NCBI RefSeq assembly: GCF_017897595.1
Contig: NZ_JAGKIK010000007.1
Span: 172,723 to 236,722 of the forward strand
Length of the DNA stretch: 64,000 nt
DNA from: Aquimarina sp. U1-2
GTDB taxonomy: Bacteria > Bacteroidota > Bacteroidia > Flavobacteriales > Flavobacteriaceae
Direction of reading: 5' to 3'
The position numbers were made by a program, and so were the translations under genes. Under the pieces are notes generated by a model, which worked only from the letters and a program-made list of their open reading frames with translations, searched no databases and was not told where the DNA came from. This document shows, in pieces, positions 49,189 through 59,520 of this stretch (positions within the stretch are counted from its first letter, which is position 1; each line of letters opens with the position of its first letter).

Positions 49189-49206
49189 ATAAACAATAAA
49201 CAAAAA

Positions 49207-50166
49207 ATGTTTAACTTTATGATAAATTTATTAAACATTATGAAAAATAGCGTGTCATTTATTAACAATTTGAAAAGCTTTATCGTATTGGCAACTTTCT
49301 TTTCTTTATGGTTTGCGGTATATTTTGAAAATGAAATAGAAAACTTTATTGCTTACTTTTTAATTTTGTCCTTGGGCATATTACACGGTGCTAACGATAT
49401 AAAGTTAATTGGGAAAGCTTCAAAATCAACTGAGAGTAAGAAAGTTTTTAACTCTCGAATATCACTTAATTTTCTAAGAACCTTGATCGCTTATCTAGTT
49501 GTAATTTCTCTTAGCGTAGCACTCTTTTACTTTTTGCCTGCCATAGCACTTATTTTATTTATACTCTTTAGTGCTTATCATTTTGGAGAACAACATTGGG
49601 CTTCAAAAATTAAAGGACATCATAAAGTTAATTCTTTAACTTATGTATGGTATGGTTTATTAATCTTGTTTATTTTATTTTACAGTAATGCTAACGAAGT
49701 AGCTGCCGTTATCAAAAATATAACAGGAATATATGTGGATGAATATTCCTTTTTTATATTTTTAGTCGTTTTTTTAATTCTGTTCTGTATATCAATTATA
49801 AAAGCATACATTGCCAAAAAGTTAAAAACGAATATTTTTGAAGAGTTTTTCTATATATTTCTCTTTTTTATAGTTTTTAATACCGCATCGTTGTTATGGG
49901 CTTTTGCTATCTACTTCATCTTTTGGCATAGTATCCCATCTCTCACAGACCAGGTATATTATCTTTATGGAAATTACAAAAAAGAAAATTTTATTAAGTA
50001 TTTTAAATCTTCTTTTATCTATTGGATACTATCTCTAATTGGGTTATCATTACTTTATTTTCTTTTTCATCAGCAAGATCGTTTATTTTTGTCAATATTC
50101 TTCACATTGATTGCTTCTATAACATTTCCCCACGTATGGGTGATGTCGAGATTTAATACAAAATGA
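49207..50166 (+). CDS. blh: beta-carotene 15,15'-dioxygenase Blh
   Basis: 319 residues, multi-pass membrane protein. Its conserved histidines sit in the Brp/Blh positions: H60 (GILHGANDIKL), H125 and H130 (SAYHFGEQHW), H241 (FWHSIPSL) and H309 (FPHVWVM). They bind the iron used to cut beta-carotene into two retinals. Divergent from the proteorhodopsin gene across a 48-base gap. ATG 49207 is used; ATG codons at 49219 and 49240 would shorten it. Carotenoid synthesis genes are not in this window. Confidence 0.93.
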   Translation: MFNFMINLLNIMKNSVSFINNLKSFIVLATFFSLWFAVYFENEIENFIAYFLILSLGILHGANDIKLIGKASKSTESKKVFNSRISLNFLRTLIAYLVVISLSVALFYFLPAIALILFILFSAYHFGEQHWASKIKGHHKVNSLTYVWYGLLILFILFYSNANEVAAVIKNITGIYVDEYSFFIFLVVFLILFCISIIKAYIAKKLKTNIFEEFFYIFLFFIVFNTASLLWAFAIYFIFWHSIPSLTDQVYYLYGNYKKENFIKYFKSSFIYWILSLIGLSLLYFLFHQQDRLFLSIFFTLIASITFPHVWVMSRFNTK

Positions 50167-50369
50167 TCGTGTAAAAAAGCGTACAGAGATCTATAGATAC
50201 ATACCGATAATGCTCAATTGTTATAGTTAATCTTCAGTAATTCAACAGCTATTCTAGCGCAGTCAAGAACTTTTCGTCTTTTGTAAAATAGATTTCGACT
50301 GCGCTCAGATAGAAAGTAGCACCAAAATGGCATCTTAGCATAGGTAATTAGCTACTAACTTCTAAAAGA

Positions 50370-51608
50370 TTATTCAAATTGTTTCAATGTTGTTGTTATA
50401 ATCGCTACACAGTCTAACAATTGCTCTTCATTCATTACCAAAGGGGGTGCAAACCGGATGATATTACCATGTGTTGGTTTGGCTAGAAGACCATTTTCCT
50501 TTAATTTCATGCATATATTCCAGGCAGTTTCGCTATCTTCAGTATCATTAATTACAATTGCATTTAAAAGTCCTTTACCTCGTACCAAGGTGACAATAGT
50601 AGAATTCTCTATATAGCTGTTCAATTCAGATCTAAACAGTTCTCCAAGTTCATGCGCATTTTCGGCAAGATTTTCATCTCTAACGACTTCTAATGCTGCC
50701 ATAGCAACCTTACAACCTAGAGGGTTTCCGCCAAAAGTAGAACCATGCTCCCCTGGTTTTATGGTAAGCATTATTTCATCTCTCGCTAAAACCGCTGAAA
50801 CCGGGAATACGCCACCAGAAAGTGCTTTACCCAAAATCAGGATGTCTGGCTTAAATCCACTATGATCACAGCAAACGAGTTTTCCTGTTCTTGCTATACC
50901 GGTTTGCACCTCATCTGCTATAAATAAAACATTGGCTTCTTTACATAATTGATACGCATCATATAAGTAATTTTCGTCTGGAACATTCACACCTGCCTCA
51001 CCTTGTATGGGCTCAACCATAAAGCCCGCCACATTAGGATCTTTAAGAGCAGTAGCAAGAGCGTTCAAGTCATTATACGGTATAATTTCATATCCTGGCA
51101 TAAAAGGGCCAAAACCTTTAGTACTTGAAGGATCTGTAGATGAAGAAATTGCGCCTAACGTTCTACCCCAAAAATTACCTTCTACAAATAGTATTTTAGC
51201 TTTATTTTCTGGAACACCTTTAACTTCATAAGCCCATTTTCTGGTAAGTTTTACAGCGGTTTCACCTCCTTCTACACCTGTATTCATCGGCAAAACCCTA
51301 TCATATCCAAAGTATGATGTTATAAACTTTTCGTAAGCACCTAATACATCATTATAAAATGCTCTTGAAGTTAATGTTAATTTTGAAGCCTGATCGGTTA
51401 ATGCTTCCACTATTTTTGGATGACAATGTCCTTGGTTTACAGCAGAATATGCACTTAAAAAATCATAATACTTCTTTCCTTCGACATCCCATACATACAC
51501 TCCTTCTCCCTTGCTTAGCACCACAGGTAACGGATGATAATTATGAGCGCCATATTTGTTTTCTAAATCGATTGCTTCTTGAGAAGTTAATTGGTCTAAA
51601 ACAGCCAT
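50370..51608 (-). CDS. rocD: ornithine aminotransferase
   Basis: 412 residues. Class III aminotransferase with PLP lysine K261 ([10 protein letters not shown]), [17 protein letters not shown], and the ornithine-type segments [12 protein letters not shown] and [10 protein letters not shown]. It converts ornithine and 2-oxoglutarate to glutamate semialdehyde. Single gene; between it and rlmD is a divergent 307-base gap with a repeat B copy. Confidence 0.94.
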   Translation of the reverse strand: MAVLDQLTSQEAIDLENKYGAHNYHPLPVVLSKGEGVYVWDVEGKKYYDFLSAYSAVNQGHCHPKIVEALTDQASKLTLTSRAFYNDVLGAYEKFITSYFGYDRVLPMNTGVEGGETAVKLTRKWAYEVKGVPENKAKILFVEGNFWGRTLGAISSSTDPSSTKGFGPFMPGYEIIPYNDLNALATALKDPNVAGFMVEPIQGEAGVNVPDENYLYDAYQLCKEANVLFIADEVQTGIARTGKLVCCDHSGFKPDILILGKALSGGVFPVSAVLARDEIMLTIKPGEHGSTFGGNPLGCKVAMAALEVVRDENLAENAHELGELFRSELNSYIENSTIVTLVRGKGLLNAIVINDTEDSETAWNICMKLKENGLLAKPTHGNIIRFAPPLVMNEEQLLDCVAIITTTLKQFE

Positions 51609-51915
51609 TTTTAAATACTTTAAATTGATAAAATAACCATTCCTGCTGTACCTTTATCTTTTCGATACGTCTCGAAAATTCAGCGTGGGAGAGAAATCAT
51701 CCCTAAAAGAGACCTCAAAATTACTAAATCTTTGGTAATATATAATTGTATTTCACACGGGATCGCTAAAAATTACACTGTATTCATTAGAAAGTAAACT
51801 ACCTCGATGCAAGCCCACAATGCGTTCGTTGAAAATAATCATCAGTCGATAAGCAATTGAAATCTTTTTTCTATCGAATGAAAGCTTATACATTCAATTA
51901 TTCTATTTTTGCCCC
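51609..51915. other. gap between rocD and rlmD, with a repeat B copy
   Basis: AGTAAACTACCTCGATGCAA and CCCACAATGCGTTCGTTG lie at 51791-51830; the rest shows no ORF. The rlmD promoter box is at its right end (TATTTTTG, 51904). Confidence 0.5.
51904..51911 (+). promoter_or_regulatory. TAnnTTTG -7 box for rlmD
   Basis: TATTTTTG, exact consensus, followed by CCCC and the ATG at 51916. The transcript would begin at or near the start codon (leaderless or nearly so). Confidence 0.5.
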
Positions 51916-53325
51916 ATGGCAAGAAAAAATCGAAGACAAATTTTCAAGGATATAGAAATACTGGATGCTGGGGCTAAAGGTAAAAGTATTGCCAAAGCTC
52001 CCGATGGGAAAATTATTCTGGTGCATAATGCTGTGCCCGGCGATGTGACCGATATACAAACTACTAAAAAGCGTAAAGCTTATTATGAAGGCACTGCAAT
52101 ACAATTTCATCAGTTATCTGATAAACGAATTGATCCTATCTGTAAACACTTTGGTACTTGTGGAGGATGCAAATGGCAGTTTATGGCGTATGAACATCAA
52201 TTAACGTATAAGCAAAACGAAGTTGTAAATAATTTAACCAGGCTGGGTAAAATCGAGTTGCCAGAAGTATCCCCTATTTTGAAATCAAAAAAGCAATTCT
52301 TTTATAGAAACAAAATGGAATTTTCATTTAGCGATAGCCGATGGCTTACAATAGATGAAATTCAAGGTGCAGATCCAATTGAAGACAGAAATGCTTTGGG
52401 GTTTCATATTCCCGGAATGTGGGATAAAATTCTAGATATCGATACCTGCTATCTACAAGAAGATCCAAGTAATACTATTAGAAACAAAATTAGAAATTTT
52501 GCTACTCAAAACGAACTACCTTTCTACAATGCCAGAAAACAAGAAGGATTTTTAAGAACATTAATGATTCGCATTGCTTCTACCGGTGAGATCATGGTAC
52601 TAGTACAATTTTTTTATGAGCATCAAGAAAAAAGGGAGCTATTGCTTGAGTATATTGCTTCAGAATTTCCTGAAATTACATCACTGCAATATGTTGTAAA
52701 TTCCAAAGGAAATGATACGATTTATGATCAAGACGTAGTATGCTATCGCGGAAAAGACCATATTGAGGAAGAGATGGAAGGGCTAAGATTTAAAATTAAC
52801 GCTAAATCTTTTTATCAAACCAATTCTAACCAGGCGTACGAACTTTACAAAGTGACCCGAAATTTTGCAGGACTTACCGGCAATGAACTGGTTTATGATT
52901 TATATACAGGAACTGGAACCATAGCACAATTTGTCGCTAAAAAAGCTAAAAAGGTTATCGGGGTTGAAGCGGTTCCCGAAGCTATAGAAGATGCCAGAGA
53001 AAATGCAAAAAATAATCATATCCATAACGTTTCTTTTTTTGCAGGTGATATGAAAAAAGTATTTAGTAAACATTTTATTCAAGAGCATGGTCAACCTGAT
53101 GTAATTATTACTGATCCTCCACGGGATGGTATGCATAAAGATGTTATCACTCAATTACTTCATATTTCTGCTCCAAAAATTGTATATGTAAGTTGTAACA
53201 GTGCAACACAGGCACGTGATTTGGCGTTATTAGATGATATGTATAAAGTCACAAAAATTCAACCCGTGGATATGTTCCCGCAAACATATCATGTTGAAAA
53301 CGTGGTATTACTCGAAAAAAGATAA
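51916..53325 (+). CDS. rlmD: 23S rRNA (uracil-5-)-methyltransferase RlmD-like
   Basis: 469 residues. N-terminal TRAM-like domain; 4Fe-4S cysteines C76, C82, C85 (CKHFGTCGGC) plus a later Cys near 177 (DIDTCYLQ); SAM-binding VYDLYTGTGTIAQF; DPPRDG and the catalytic cysteine in VYVSCNSATQ. It methylates a uracil of 23S rRNA (or, in some family members, tRNA). The exact target base is inferred from the family name. Followed at once by repeat A. Confidence 0.92.
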   Translation: MARKNRRQIFKDIEILDAGAKGKSIAKAPDGKIILVHNAVPGDVTDIQTTKKRKAYYEGTAIQFHQLSDKRIDPICKHFGTCGGCKWQFMAYEHQLTYKQNEVVNNLTRLGKIELPEVSPILKSKKQFFYRNKMEFSFSDSRWLTIDEIQGADPIEDRNALGFHIPGMWDKILDIDTCYLQEDPSNTIRNKIRNFATQNELPFYNARKQEGFLRTLMIRIASTGEIMVLVQFFYEHQEKRELLLEYIASEFPEITSLQYVVNSKGNDTIYDQDVVCYRGKDHIEEEMEGLRFKINAKSFYQTNSNQAYELYKVTRNFAGLTGNELVYDLYTGTGTIAQFVAKKAKKVIGVEAVPEAIEDARENAKNNHIHNVSFFAGDMKKVFSKHFIQEHGQPDVIITDPPRDGMHKDVITQLLHISAPKIVYVSCNSATQARDLALLDDMYKVTKIQPVDMFPQTYHVENVVLLEKR

Positions 53326-53329
53326 CCTA

Positions 53330-53415
53330 TGAAATAAGCTATAACAATAATGATGATACCCACCGATATGATTAAGTGGCGATTCCATCTGACCATTAAA
53401 AACAATAAAATAAAC
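53330..53415 (+). repeat. dispersed leader-like repeat A, copy 3
   Basis: GATACCCACCGATATGATTA and GTGGCGATTCCATCTGACCA, almost the same as the 16.4 kb copy. A 17-codon reading frame follows at once (53418-53471). Confidence 0.65.
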
Positions 53416-53417
53416 AT

Positions 53418-53471
53418 ATGAAACGAGCATTAATAAATTTTAAAAATTACTTCACAAAAGGGAATGTTTAA
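53418..53471 (+). other. 17-codon reading frame directly after repeat A
   Basis: ATG 53418 to TAA 53469-53471, giving MKRALINFKNYFTKGNV. Its distance from repeat A matches that between repeat A and the real gene at 16388. It may be a short peptide, or the decayed start of a lost gene. Confidence 0.25.
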
Positions 53472-53557
53472 AGTTTTTAATGTGAGAGCGTAGCGCTTAC
53501 ATACGTTCTCAATTTTTTAATTATTTCGTTTCCAAACAATTAAAAAGATTTAAACGT

Positions 53558-54082
53558 ATGAAACTATACACCACCTTTCTCACCCTTTTGTGCTTCGCAA
53601 TACTGCTACTTGGCATTTGTAGTTGCGAACGCGATGATATTTGTGCAGAAGGAACCCCAACGACTCCATTATTAATCGTCAAATTTTTTGATTTTGATAC
53701 GAAAACAGAAATAAAAGCACCATCAGAGTTGCAAGTAAGAGCTGTAGGAATCGATAGTTTTATAGATATTGGAACCGTTCGAGATTCTATTTTTATTCCT
53801 CTTCGAACCAATAGTAGTAGTACGGCATTCGAGTTTACCATCAATTCTGATACAACAAATAACGCGGCTAGTGACTTGCCACCCAATACTGATCGTATCA
53901 GTTTTCAATATACACCTGTAGAAGAATATGTAAGTAGTGCCTGCGGATTTAGAGTGGTGTATGATGGTTTAACATTCTCAGATGAAGATCCTGGTACAGC
54001 GGGTGATTGGATTCGTGAAATTTCAATACGAAGAAGAGATATTTTAGATGAAACAGATGCGCATATACTTATTTTTCATTAG
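53558..54082 (+). CDS. DUF6452 family lipoprotein
   Basis: 174 residues. Lipoprotein signal (LLCFAILLLGICSC). The start of the mature part CERDDICAEGTPTTPLLIVK and a Cys in VSSACGFRVVYDGLT are typical of a flavobacterial family that I know as DUF6452. Its 3' end overlaps the next gene by 35 bases, so the two are translated together. Function unknown. Confidence 0.82.
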   Translation: MKLYTTFLTLLCFAILLLGICSCERDDICAEGTPTTPLLIVKFFDFDTKTEIKAPSELQVRAVGIDSFIDIGTVRDSIFIPLRTNSSSTAFEFTINSDTTNNAASDLPPNTDRISFQYTPVEEYVSSACGFRVVYDGLTFSDEDPGTAGDWIREISIRRRDILDETDAHILIFH

Positions 54083-54764
54083 TATTTTACTTACGGGTAT
54101 CATGAGTGGGCAGGAAGAAGAGCGAGAAAAAATACTTCCGCAAGACACATTACCACCCGGAGAGAAATACGGACTTAGAGCCGGTGTAGATCTTGGGAGA
54201 ATCATTCGTTCTTCGGTAGATGATAAATATTCCGGATTTGAGGTCGTCGCAGATTACAGGGTATATCGAAAATTTTATGCCGCTGTCGAAATAGGTAACG
54301 AATCTTTAACTAGAGACGAAGAAAATATTAACGTCGAAGGATCGGGAAATTATTTCAGAGCGGGTTTCGATTTTAACACCTATAGCAATTGGTACGGAAT
54401 GCAAAACAGTATTTTCGTAGGGCTTCGGTATGGCTTTTCTACATTCGATCAAACATTAAATGACTACACTATCTTTACAGGAACTAATTATTTTGGAGAG
54501 AACACTACTACCGAACCTGTTACTGTTGAAGGTTTAAATGCAAGCTGGATTGAATTTATTTTAGGCATAAAAGCCGAACTATTCAAAAATATATATCTTG
54601 GAGCCAGCGTTTCTTTACGTAGTAAAGTTAATGAAAAAATTCCCGATGGTTTCGACAATTTATTCATACCGGGATTTGGAAGAACCAACGATTTTAGTTC
54701 TATAGGTGTTGGTTATGGATACTCAATAAGTTATTTAATTCCCTTTTATAAGAAGAGAAAATAA
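54048..54764 (+). CDS. DUF6048 family outer-membrane-like protein
   Basis: 238 residues. Signal peptide (LFFISILLTGIMSGQ). Alternating hydrophobic strands rich in Gly and aromatics (YGLRAGVDLGRIIRSSVDDK, FVGLRYGFSTFDQT, GIGYGYSISYLIPF-like C-end) predict a small outer-membrane barrel. The family is paired with DUF6452 in related genomes. Ended by a strong terminator at 54768. Confidence 0.8.
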   Translation: MKQMRIYLFFISILLTGIMSGQEEEREKILPQDTLPPGEKYGLRAGVDLGRIIRSSVDDKYSGFEVVADYRVYRKFYAAVEIGNESLTRDEENINVEGSGNYFRAGFDFNTYSNWYGMQNSIFVGLRYGFSTFDQTLNDYTIFTGTNYFGENTTTEPVTVEGLNASWIEFILGIKAELFKNIYLGASVSLRSKVNEKIPDGFDNLFIPGFGRTNDFSSIGVGYGYSISYLIPFYKKRK

Positions 54765-54767
54765 TAG

Positions 54768-54812
54768 GCTAAATCAACATAAAATTATACAAATATTTTA
54801 TGTTGATTTAGC
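54768..54812 (+). terminator. intrinsic terminator of the DUF6452/DUF6048 operon
   Basis: Perfect 18-bp stem GCTAAATCAACATAAAAT / ATTTTATGTTGATTTAGC, loop of nine bases. Confidence 0.75.
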
Positions 54813-54856
54813 TTTACCACCTCAAATTTTAACAATATGAGGCTGTGCACATTGTC

Positions 54857-55711
54857 TTAGAATACTTCTTCTAATAATAGCTCTAGTTCTTTCCATGATT
54901 TTTGATCTGCTTCTTTATTATAAGCTAACGGAAGATCAAACTTTTTCCCTATCGAATCTGCAACTTTGCTTGTAAACGAATGAGTAGTATTCTCATAAGC
55001 AATGTATTTGTAGTGTGCATTCACACTATCCATCGCTTTTTTATAGGTAGCTACAGTGGCTTCAGGAACAAATGGATCTTCGGCACCATTACAAATCAAT
55101 ATACGGGCCTTAATATCAGAAGTTGGCATTATTGGTAACTGTACTCCACTATGAAATGCTGCAACCGCATCCAAATCCATACCAGAATTAGCCATCGTAA
55201 GTGCTACGCTACCCCCAAAACAATAGCCAATGGCGGCAATTTTATCTGCATCGACAAATTTTTGAGATTTAAGTAATTCTAAAGCCGCAGTAAAGCGTTC
55301 TTTGGCAGATTCAATATTCCCCATTACATTCATCGCAAATTTACCTGCATCATCAGGATGCTTCGCTAATTTACCATCACCATACATATCGATAGCCAAG
55401 GCTACATAACCCATTTCTGCAAGCATATCTGCTCTCTTTCGTACATAGTCGTTGTGTCCCCACCACTCGTGAACCACAATTATTCCCGGGCTCTTTTCTT
55501 TTGCATTTTCATTGTAGGCCAAATATCCTTTCATCGATAATGAATCCGTAGTATAACGAACCTCTTCAGTTGCGATCGAAACAGGTAATTCAGCATTATC
55601 TTCTAGTTTACTTTTGCTACTTTCTTCGGCTTCTGAAGAAGTTTTGTTTTTGCATCCTATCAACACCGAAACGAAAGTAAGAATTACAATATATTTCAAA
55701 ATAGATGTCAT
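54857..55711 (-). CDS. dienelactone hydrolase family lipoprotein
   Basis: 284 residues. Lipoprotein signal FVSVLIGC (C20). Alpha/beta-hydrolase with the cysteine nucleophile of dienelactone hydrolases, C164 in GYCFGGS; acid D in GAEDPFVP and H in THSFT complete the triad. An HEWWGH segment precedes. It probably hydrolyses a lactone or ester in the periplasm; the substrate is not evident. It is downstream of the VPS10-like gene by 77 bases in the same direction. Confidence 0.88.
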   Translation of the reverse strand: MTSILKYIVILTFVSVLIGCKNKTSSEAEESSKSKLEDNAELPVSIATEEVRYTTDSLSMKGYLAYNENAKEKSPGIIVVHEWWGHNDYVRKRADMLAEMGYVALAIDMYGDGKLAKHPDDAGKFAMNVMGNIESAKERFTAALELLKSQKFVDADKIAAIGYCFGGSVALTMANSGMDLDAVAAFHSGVQLPIMPTSDIKARILICNGAEDPFVPEATVATYKKAMDSVNAHYKYIAYENTTHSFTSKVADSIGKKFDLPLAYNKEADQKSWKELELLLEEVF

Positions 55712-55788
55712 AAAAATTAATTTTGGTGATTAATGTGTTCGCATTGTATCTAAAATTAAGCATTTCAAATACAACCATCAAAAGTGCA

Positions 55789-58700
55789 TTACTCTTCTAC
55801 ATATGGTGCTCCTGCTTTTTGCAAATCCTTCGATAATTGATCTGTTTCATTTTTGAGCGCCGTATATGTTTTATTTATCTCTGCTAATTTTGTCGTTATA
55901 ATTTGCATAGTTTCGAGGTGCGTATTTGTTGGGCCATAAGTTGACCATTGAATACCCCTGTATATTGCGAACATACGATCACCAATGGTGGGTTTGGTCT
56001 TCTCACCTACTTGTTGTTTTGAAGGATTACCATAATATTCTTTAGTAAGCTCTGTAATTTTTTTCTCTAAACGATTAAGACGACTATCTAGGTCTCCCGG
56101 GGCTTCATTTGCTCTTAATACTGCCTTTTTCATAGTTCTAATTCGCTTATCTAGTGTATTTAACTGAATATTTAAAGTAGAAACCTTGCTGGTTATATCT
56201 TCGAAACTTCTCCAAAAAACTGCGGCTTCTTCTGGAGTTGCTCCTTGTAAAGCTCCCTCTTTCATACGCTTAACTGTGAAGGAAACCGGACTTGATAGCG
56301 GTGTTACCTTTCCGTCAACAATTTTAGATAATGTTGCAGTATATTTTCCTGGAATTGCCAATAAGCCCGCAGGTGAACCAAAAGGATTCTCCTGTGTTTT
56401 TAGGGTGAGTGCATCTGGAGCCGGATAACGTAAATCCCAAGCAATACGATGAAAACCACTTTTAATAGGTCCTTCGATTCTTCTTACGATTTTTCCATTT
56501 GTATCAGCAATAGAAAGGATGATCTTTGGATTAGAGGCTACGCGTTCTGTCTCTACAGCATCCCATCCCGGAAACGTAATATCTTGTCCCTTATTCTTTT
56601 TCTCGCTTTCTTGTCGTATTTCTTTCTTACTCTTTAATCCATCCTTCAGATAATAAGTAAAAACAGCTCCAAATTCTGGATTATCTGCTACATAATGTGA
56701 CGCGCCCTGACTCCCTTTTTTGTCTCCGAAACTTAAACTTGGTCTTGGGAGATACCACCACGCATCACGGGTGGGAAATAAAACTGCTTCTTCTTCTAAT
56801 TTCGCTTCAGAAATACTACGCAAAGCGGCATAGTCGTCAAATACAAAAAACCCTCTTCCAAAAGAAGCTCCTATCAAATCATTTTCTCTTCGCTGAATTG
56901 CCAAATCACGAAATGAAATTGTGGGTATACCTCCTGTTAACTTTACCCATTTTTTTCCTCCGTCTACGGTAAAATACAGTCCAAATTCTGTAGCAGTAAA
57001 TAAAAGATTAGGTTGTTCATGATCCTGAACCATGCGCCAAACTAATGTGTTCTTTGGTATATTTCCGGTAATAGATTTCCAGGTACGACCTTTATCAGTG
57101 CTTTTGAGTAAATAAGGGTTAAAATCACCATATTTATGATTATCAAGAGCCACATACACTGTATTTGCATCGAAAAGATCTGCTTTAATATCATTTACAA
57201 ATGCCGTTGCAGGAACTCCTGGTAAACTTGCAACTTCAATTTTACGCCAATTTGTACCACCATCTTCAGTCATTTGAATACGTCCGTCATCTGTACCAAT
57301 ATATAAAATGCCATCTTGTTTTGGTGATTCGGCTATCGAAGTAATCGTATTATAATTTGACATGGCCAAAAAATCCCACGGTGCATCCCAGGATTGTTTG
57401 TTATCCATAATTTCTAATTCGATACGTTCCTGATTTTTGGTCAAATCTCCTGAAATAGCAGTCCATTTATCTCCTCGATTATCAGATCTCCACAAACGCT
57501 GAGAAGCAAAATAAATTCTTTTTGGATCATGTGCACTTACTACTATGGGAGCATCCCAATTAAAACGTTCGAAATTCTCATTGGCCTTAGGTTGTGGTTG
57601 AATATCAGTTACTTCACCAGTGGTTAAATCTACCCTAGAGAGATTACCCTCTTGTCGTTCTGCATATACAATATTGGGGTTTCCCGGTTCTGTAGCGGGT
57701 TGATGTCCGTCCCAATTTAAAATAATTTCCCAGTCAGAATTTTGTATACCATGCACATTATCGGTGCGAGAAGGCCCTCTTTGGGTACTATTATCCTGAG
57801 TCCCTCCGTAGATATTATAAAAAGGTGCTGCATCGTCTACTGCTAATTTATAAAACTGAGTTACCGGAAGATTATCTATAAACCTCCAATTTTTGGTAAG
57901 ATCAAAAGTCTCATACAACCCCCCATCGGTTCCCACGAGCAAATAATTTGGATCACTTTTCTTGAATGCTATAGCGTGATTATCGCTATGCTTATGTTCA
58001 CTATGCATCCTTTTAAAAGTTTTACCTCCATCTTCTGAAATCTGCATACGAACATCTACCAGGTATAATCTTTCAAAATGATGTGGAGAAGCATACAGTT
58101 CCTGATAATAATGAGGTCCGGTAGCTCCTGCTACAGCATCAGATTGTTTTTTCCAGGTCGTACCTCTATCTTCAGAACGATAAACACCTCCTGTTCTTCG
58201 ATCGAGTTCTATAGCTGCGTATAAAATATCCGGTTTTTGTGGAGAAATAGCCAATCCTATCTTACCCATCCAAGATTTTGGGAGACCGTTTTTAAGCTGT
58301 TCCCAGGTTTCTCCTCCATCTGTGCTTCGGTGTAGTCCCGATCCTGGCCCTCCTCCCATATAAGCCGCTACCGTTCTATGACGTTGCCAGGTTGCCGCAT
58401 AGAGTCTATCCGGATTTCTGGGATCTATCACTATATCTGTAACACCAACCCATTGATCATCGCCAAGTGTCTTGTTCCAGGTAGTACCACCGTCTACAGA
58501 CTTGTAAAGACCACGTTCTCCTCCTTTTTTCCATAAGGGTCCTTGTACTGCTACCCAAATAATGTTACTATTTTCAGGATGTACGATGATCTTCGAAATA
58601 TGTTCAGATCTCTTTAATCCCATATTTTTCCATGTTGCACCAGCATCATCACTACGATAAATACCATCTCCATATCCCACGTGTCTTCCTCCTACATTTT

Positions 58701-59061
58701 CACCGGTTCCTACCCAGATAGTACTAGTATGACTAGGATCTATCGTGACGCATCCTATAGAATATGAAGTTTGGTCATCAAAAACGGGAGTCCAGGTGGT
58801 TCCAGCATTTACAGTTTTCCAAACCCCACCAGAACCCACAGCTACGTACCAGATATTTTCATTTTTTGGATGTATGGCAACATCAGCAATTCGACCCGAC
58901 ATAAACGCCGGACCAATATTCCTAAGTTTTAATCCAGAAAACACCGAATCAGATAGTTTTGAATGAAAGACTTGTTTTGTCTTAGATCTTTGTCCGGTAA
59001 CAGTATAGGTAAAAATCAATAAAAATGTGACGAACAAAGCTTGTGTAAATTTTGTTTTCAT
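55789..59061 (-). CDS. large secreted VPS10/sortilin-like BNR-repeat protein
   Basis: 1090 residues. Signal peptide, then Asp-box (BNR) repeats typical of sialidase/VPS10-type propellers: SDDAGATWKNM, SVDGGTTWNK, STDGGETWEQL, SEDRGTTWKKQ, TEDGGTNWRKI, STDKGRTWKSI and TVDGGKKWVKL, spread over residues about 90-720. The C-terminal 350 residues hold a beta-sandwich region (IADTNGKIVRRIEGPIKSGF) and a helical end. These proteins are often called glycosyl hydrolases, but no catalytic residues are evident here. Probably a binding or scaffolding protein in the periplasm or outside. Confidence 0.85.
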   Translation of the reverse strand: MKTKFTQALFVTFLLIFTYTVTGQRSKTKQVFHSKLSDSVFSGLKLRNIGPAFMSGRIADVAIHPKNENIWYVAVGSGGVWKTVNAGTTWTPVFDDQTSYSIGCVTIDPSHTSTIWVGTGENVGGRHVGYGDGIYRSDDAGATWKNMGLKRSEHISKIIVHPENSNIIWVAVQGPLWKKGGERGLYKSVDGGTTWNKTLGDDQWVGVTDIVIDPRNPDRLYAATWQRHRTVAAYMGGGPGSGLHRSTDGGETWEQLKNGLPKSWMGKIGLAISPQKPDILYAAIELDRRTGGVYRSEDRGTTWKKQSDAVAGATGPHYYQELYASPHHFERLYLVDVRMQISEDGGKTFKRMHSEHKHSDNHAIAFKKSDPNYLLVGTDGGLYETFDLTKNWRFIDNLPVTQFYKLAVDDAAPFYNIYGGTQDNSTQRGPSRTDNVHGIQNSDWEIILNWDGHQPATEPGNPNIVYAERQEGNLSRVDLTTGEVTDIQPQPKANENFERFNWDAPIVVSAHDPKRIYFASQRLWRSDNRGDKWTAISGDLTKNQERIELEIMDNKQSWDAPWDFLAMSNYNTITSIAESPKQDGILYIGTDDGRIQMTEDGGTNWRKIEVASLPGVPATAFVNDIKADLFDANTVYVALDNHKYGDFNPYLLKSTDKGRTWKSITGNIPKNTLVWRMVQDHEQPNLLFTATEFGLYFTVDGGKKWVKLTGGIPTISFRDLAIQRRENDLIGASFGRGFFVFDDYAALRSISEAKLEEEAVLFPTRDAWWYLPRPSLSFGDKKGSQGASHYVADNPEFGAVFTYYLKDGLKSKKEIRQESEKKNKGQDITFPGWDAVETERVASNPKIILSIADTNGKIVRRIEGPIKSGFHRIAWDLRYPAPDALTLKTQENPFGSPAGLLAIPGKYTATLSKIVDGKVTPLSSPVSFTVKRMKEGALQGATPEEAAVFWRSFEDITSKVSTLNIQLNTLDKRIRTMKKAVLRANEAPGDLDSRLNRLEKKITELTKEYYGNPSKQQVGEKTKPTIGDRMFAIYRGIQWSTYGPTNTHLETMQIITTKLAEINKTYTALKNETDQLSKDLQKAGAPYVEE

Positions 59062-59520
59062 ATAAATCCAGATGATTGATTAATCATGAACTCATTTAAA
59101 ACTTTAGAAGTCAGAAGTAGTTACCTGTGACATTAATGCACCTAAATTTTACTGTCTGTCTGGTTGAGCGGTGTCGAAACCTACATCACTAAAACGAACA
59201 GTTAGTTTTTTAATTCAAATTATTGATTGTCAATATACTATACTTATCACTAATACGTAAGTATCTACTAACCTCTAAAGTTTAAACAAGTTCACTATAT
59301 TTTTTTACTGAAAATATAGCAATTTGGATGATTTTTTTCTTAAGAAAAGCATAAACTATAGTCTTATTTTTTGCACCTTTTAGTGATATCCCAATCTATG
59401 ATCAATTAGAAACAGTAATATTTATAAGGAAAATAAAAGAGTCGAAGCCTTATTTATTATTAATACTAAGGCTGAATGAAAAAAGTTAAGATTTTGATTG
59501 TAGCGATAGATGAAGTGAAA
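59062..59520. other. gap between VPS10-like gene and THUMP methyltransferase
   Basis: 459 bases. An F-type repeat half (CTGTCTGGTTGAGCGGTGTC, 59152-59171) is present. No ORF or RNA recognised. Confidence 0.45.

Noticed and set aside
55789..59061. Calling the VPS10-like protein a glycoside hydrolase
   Set aside because: Only Asp-box propeller repeats are visible; no catalytic residues could be identified.
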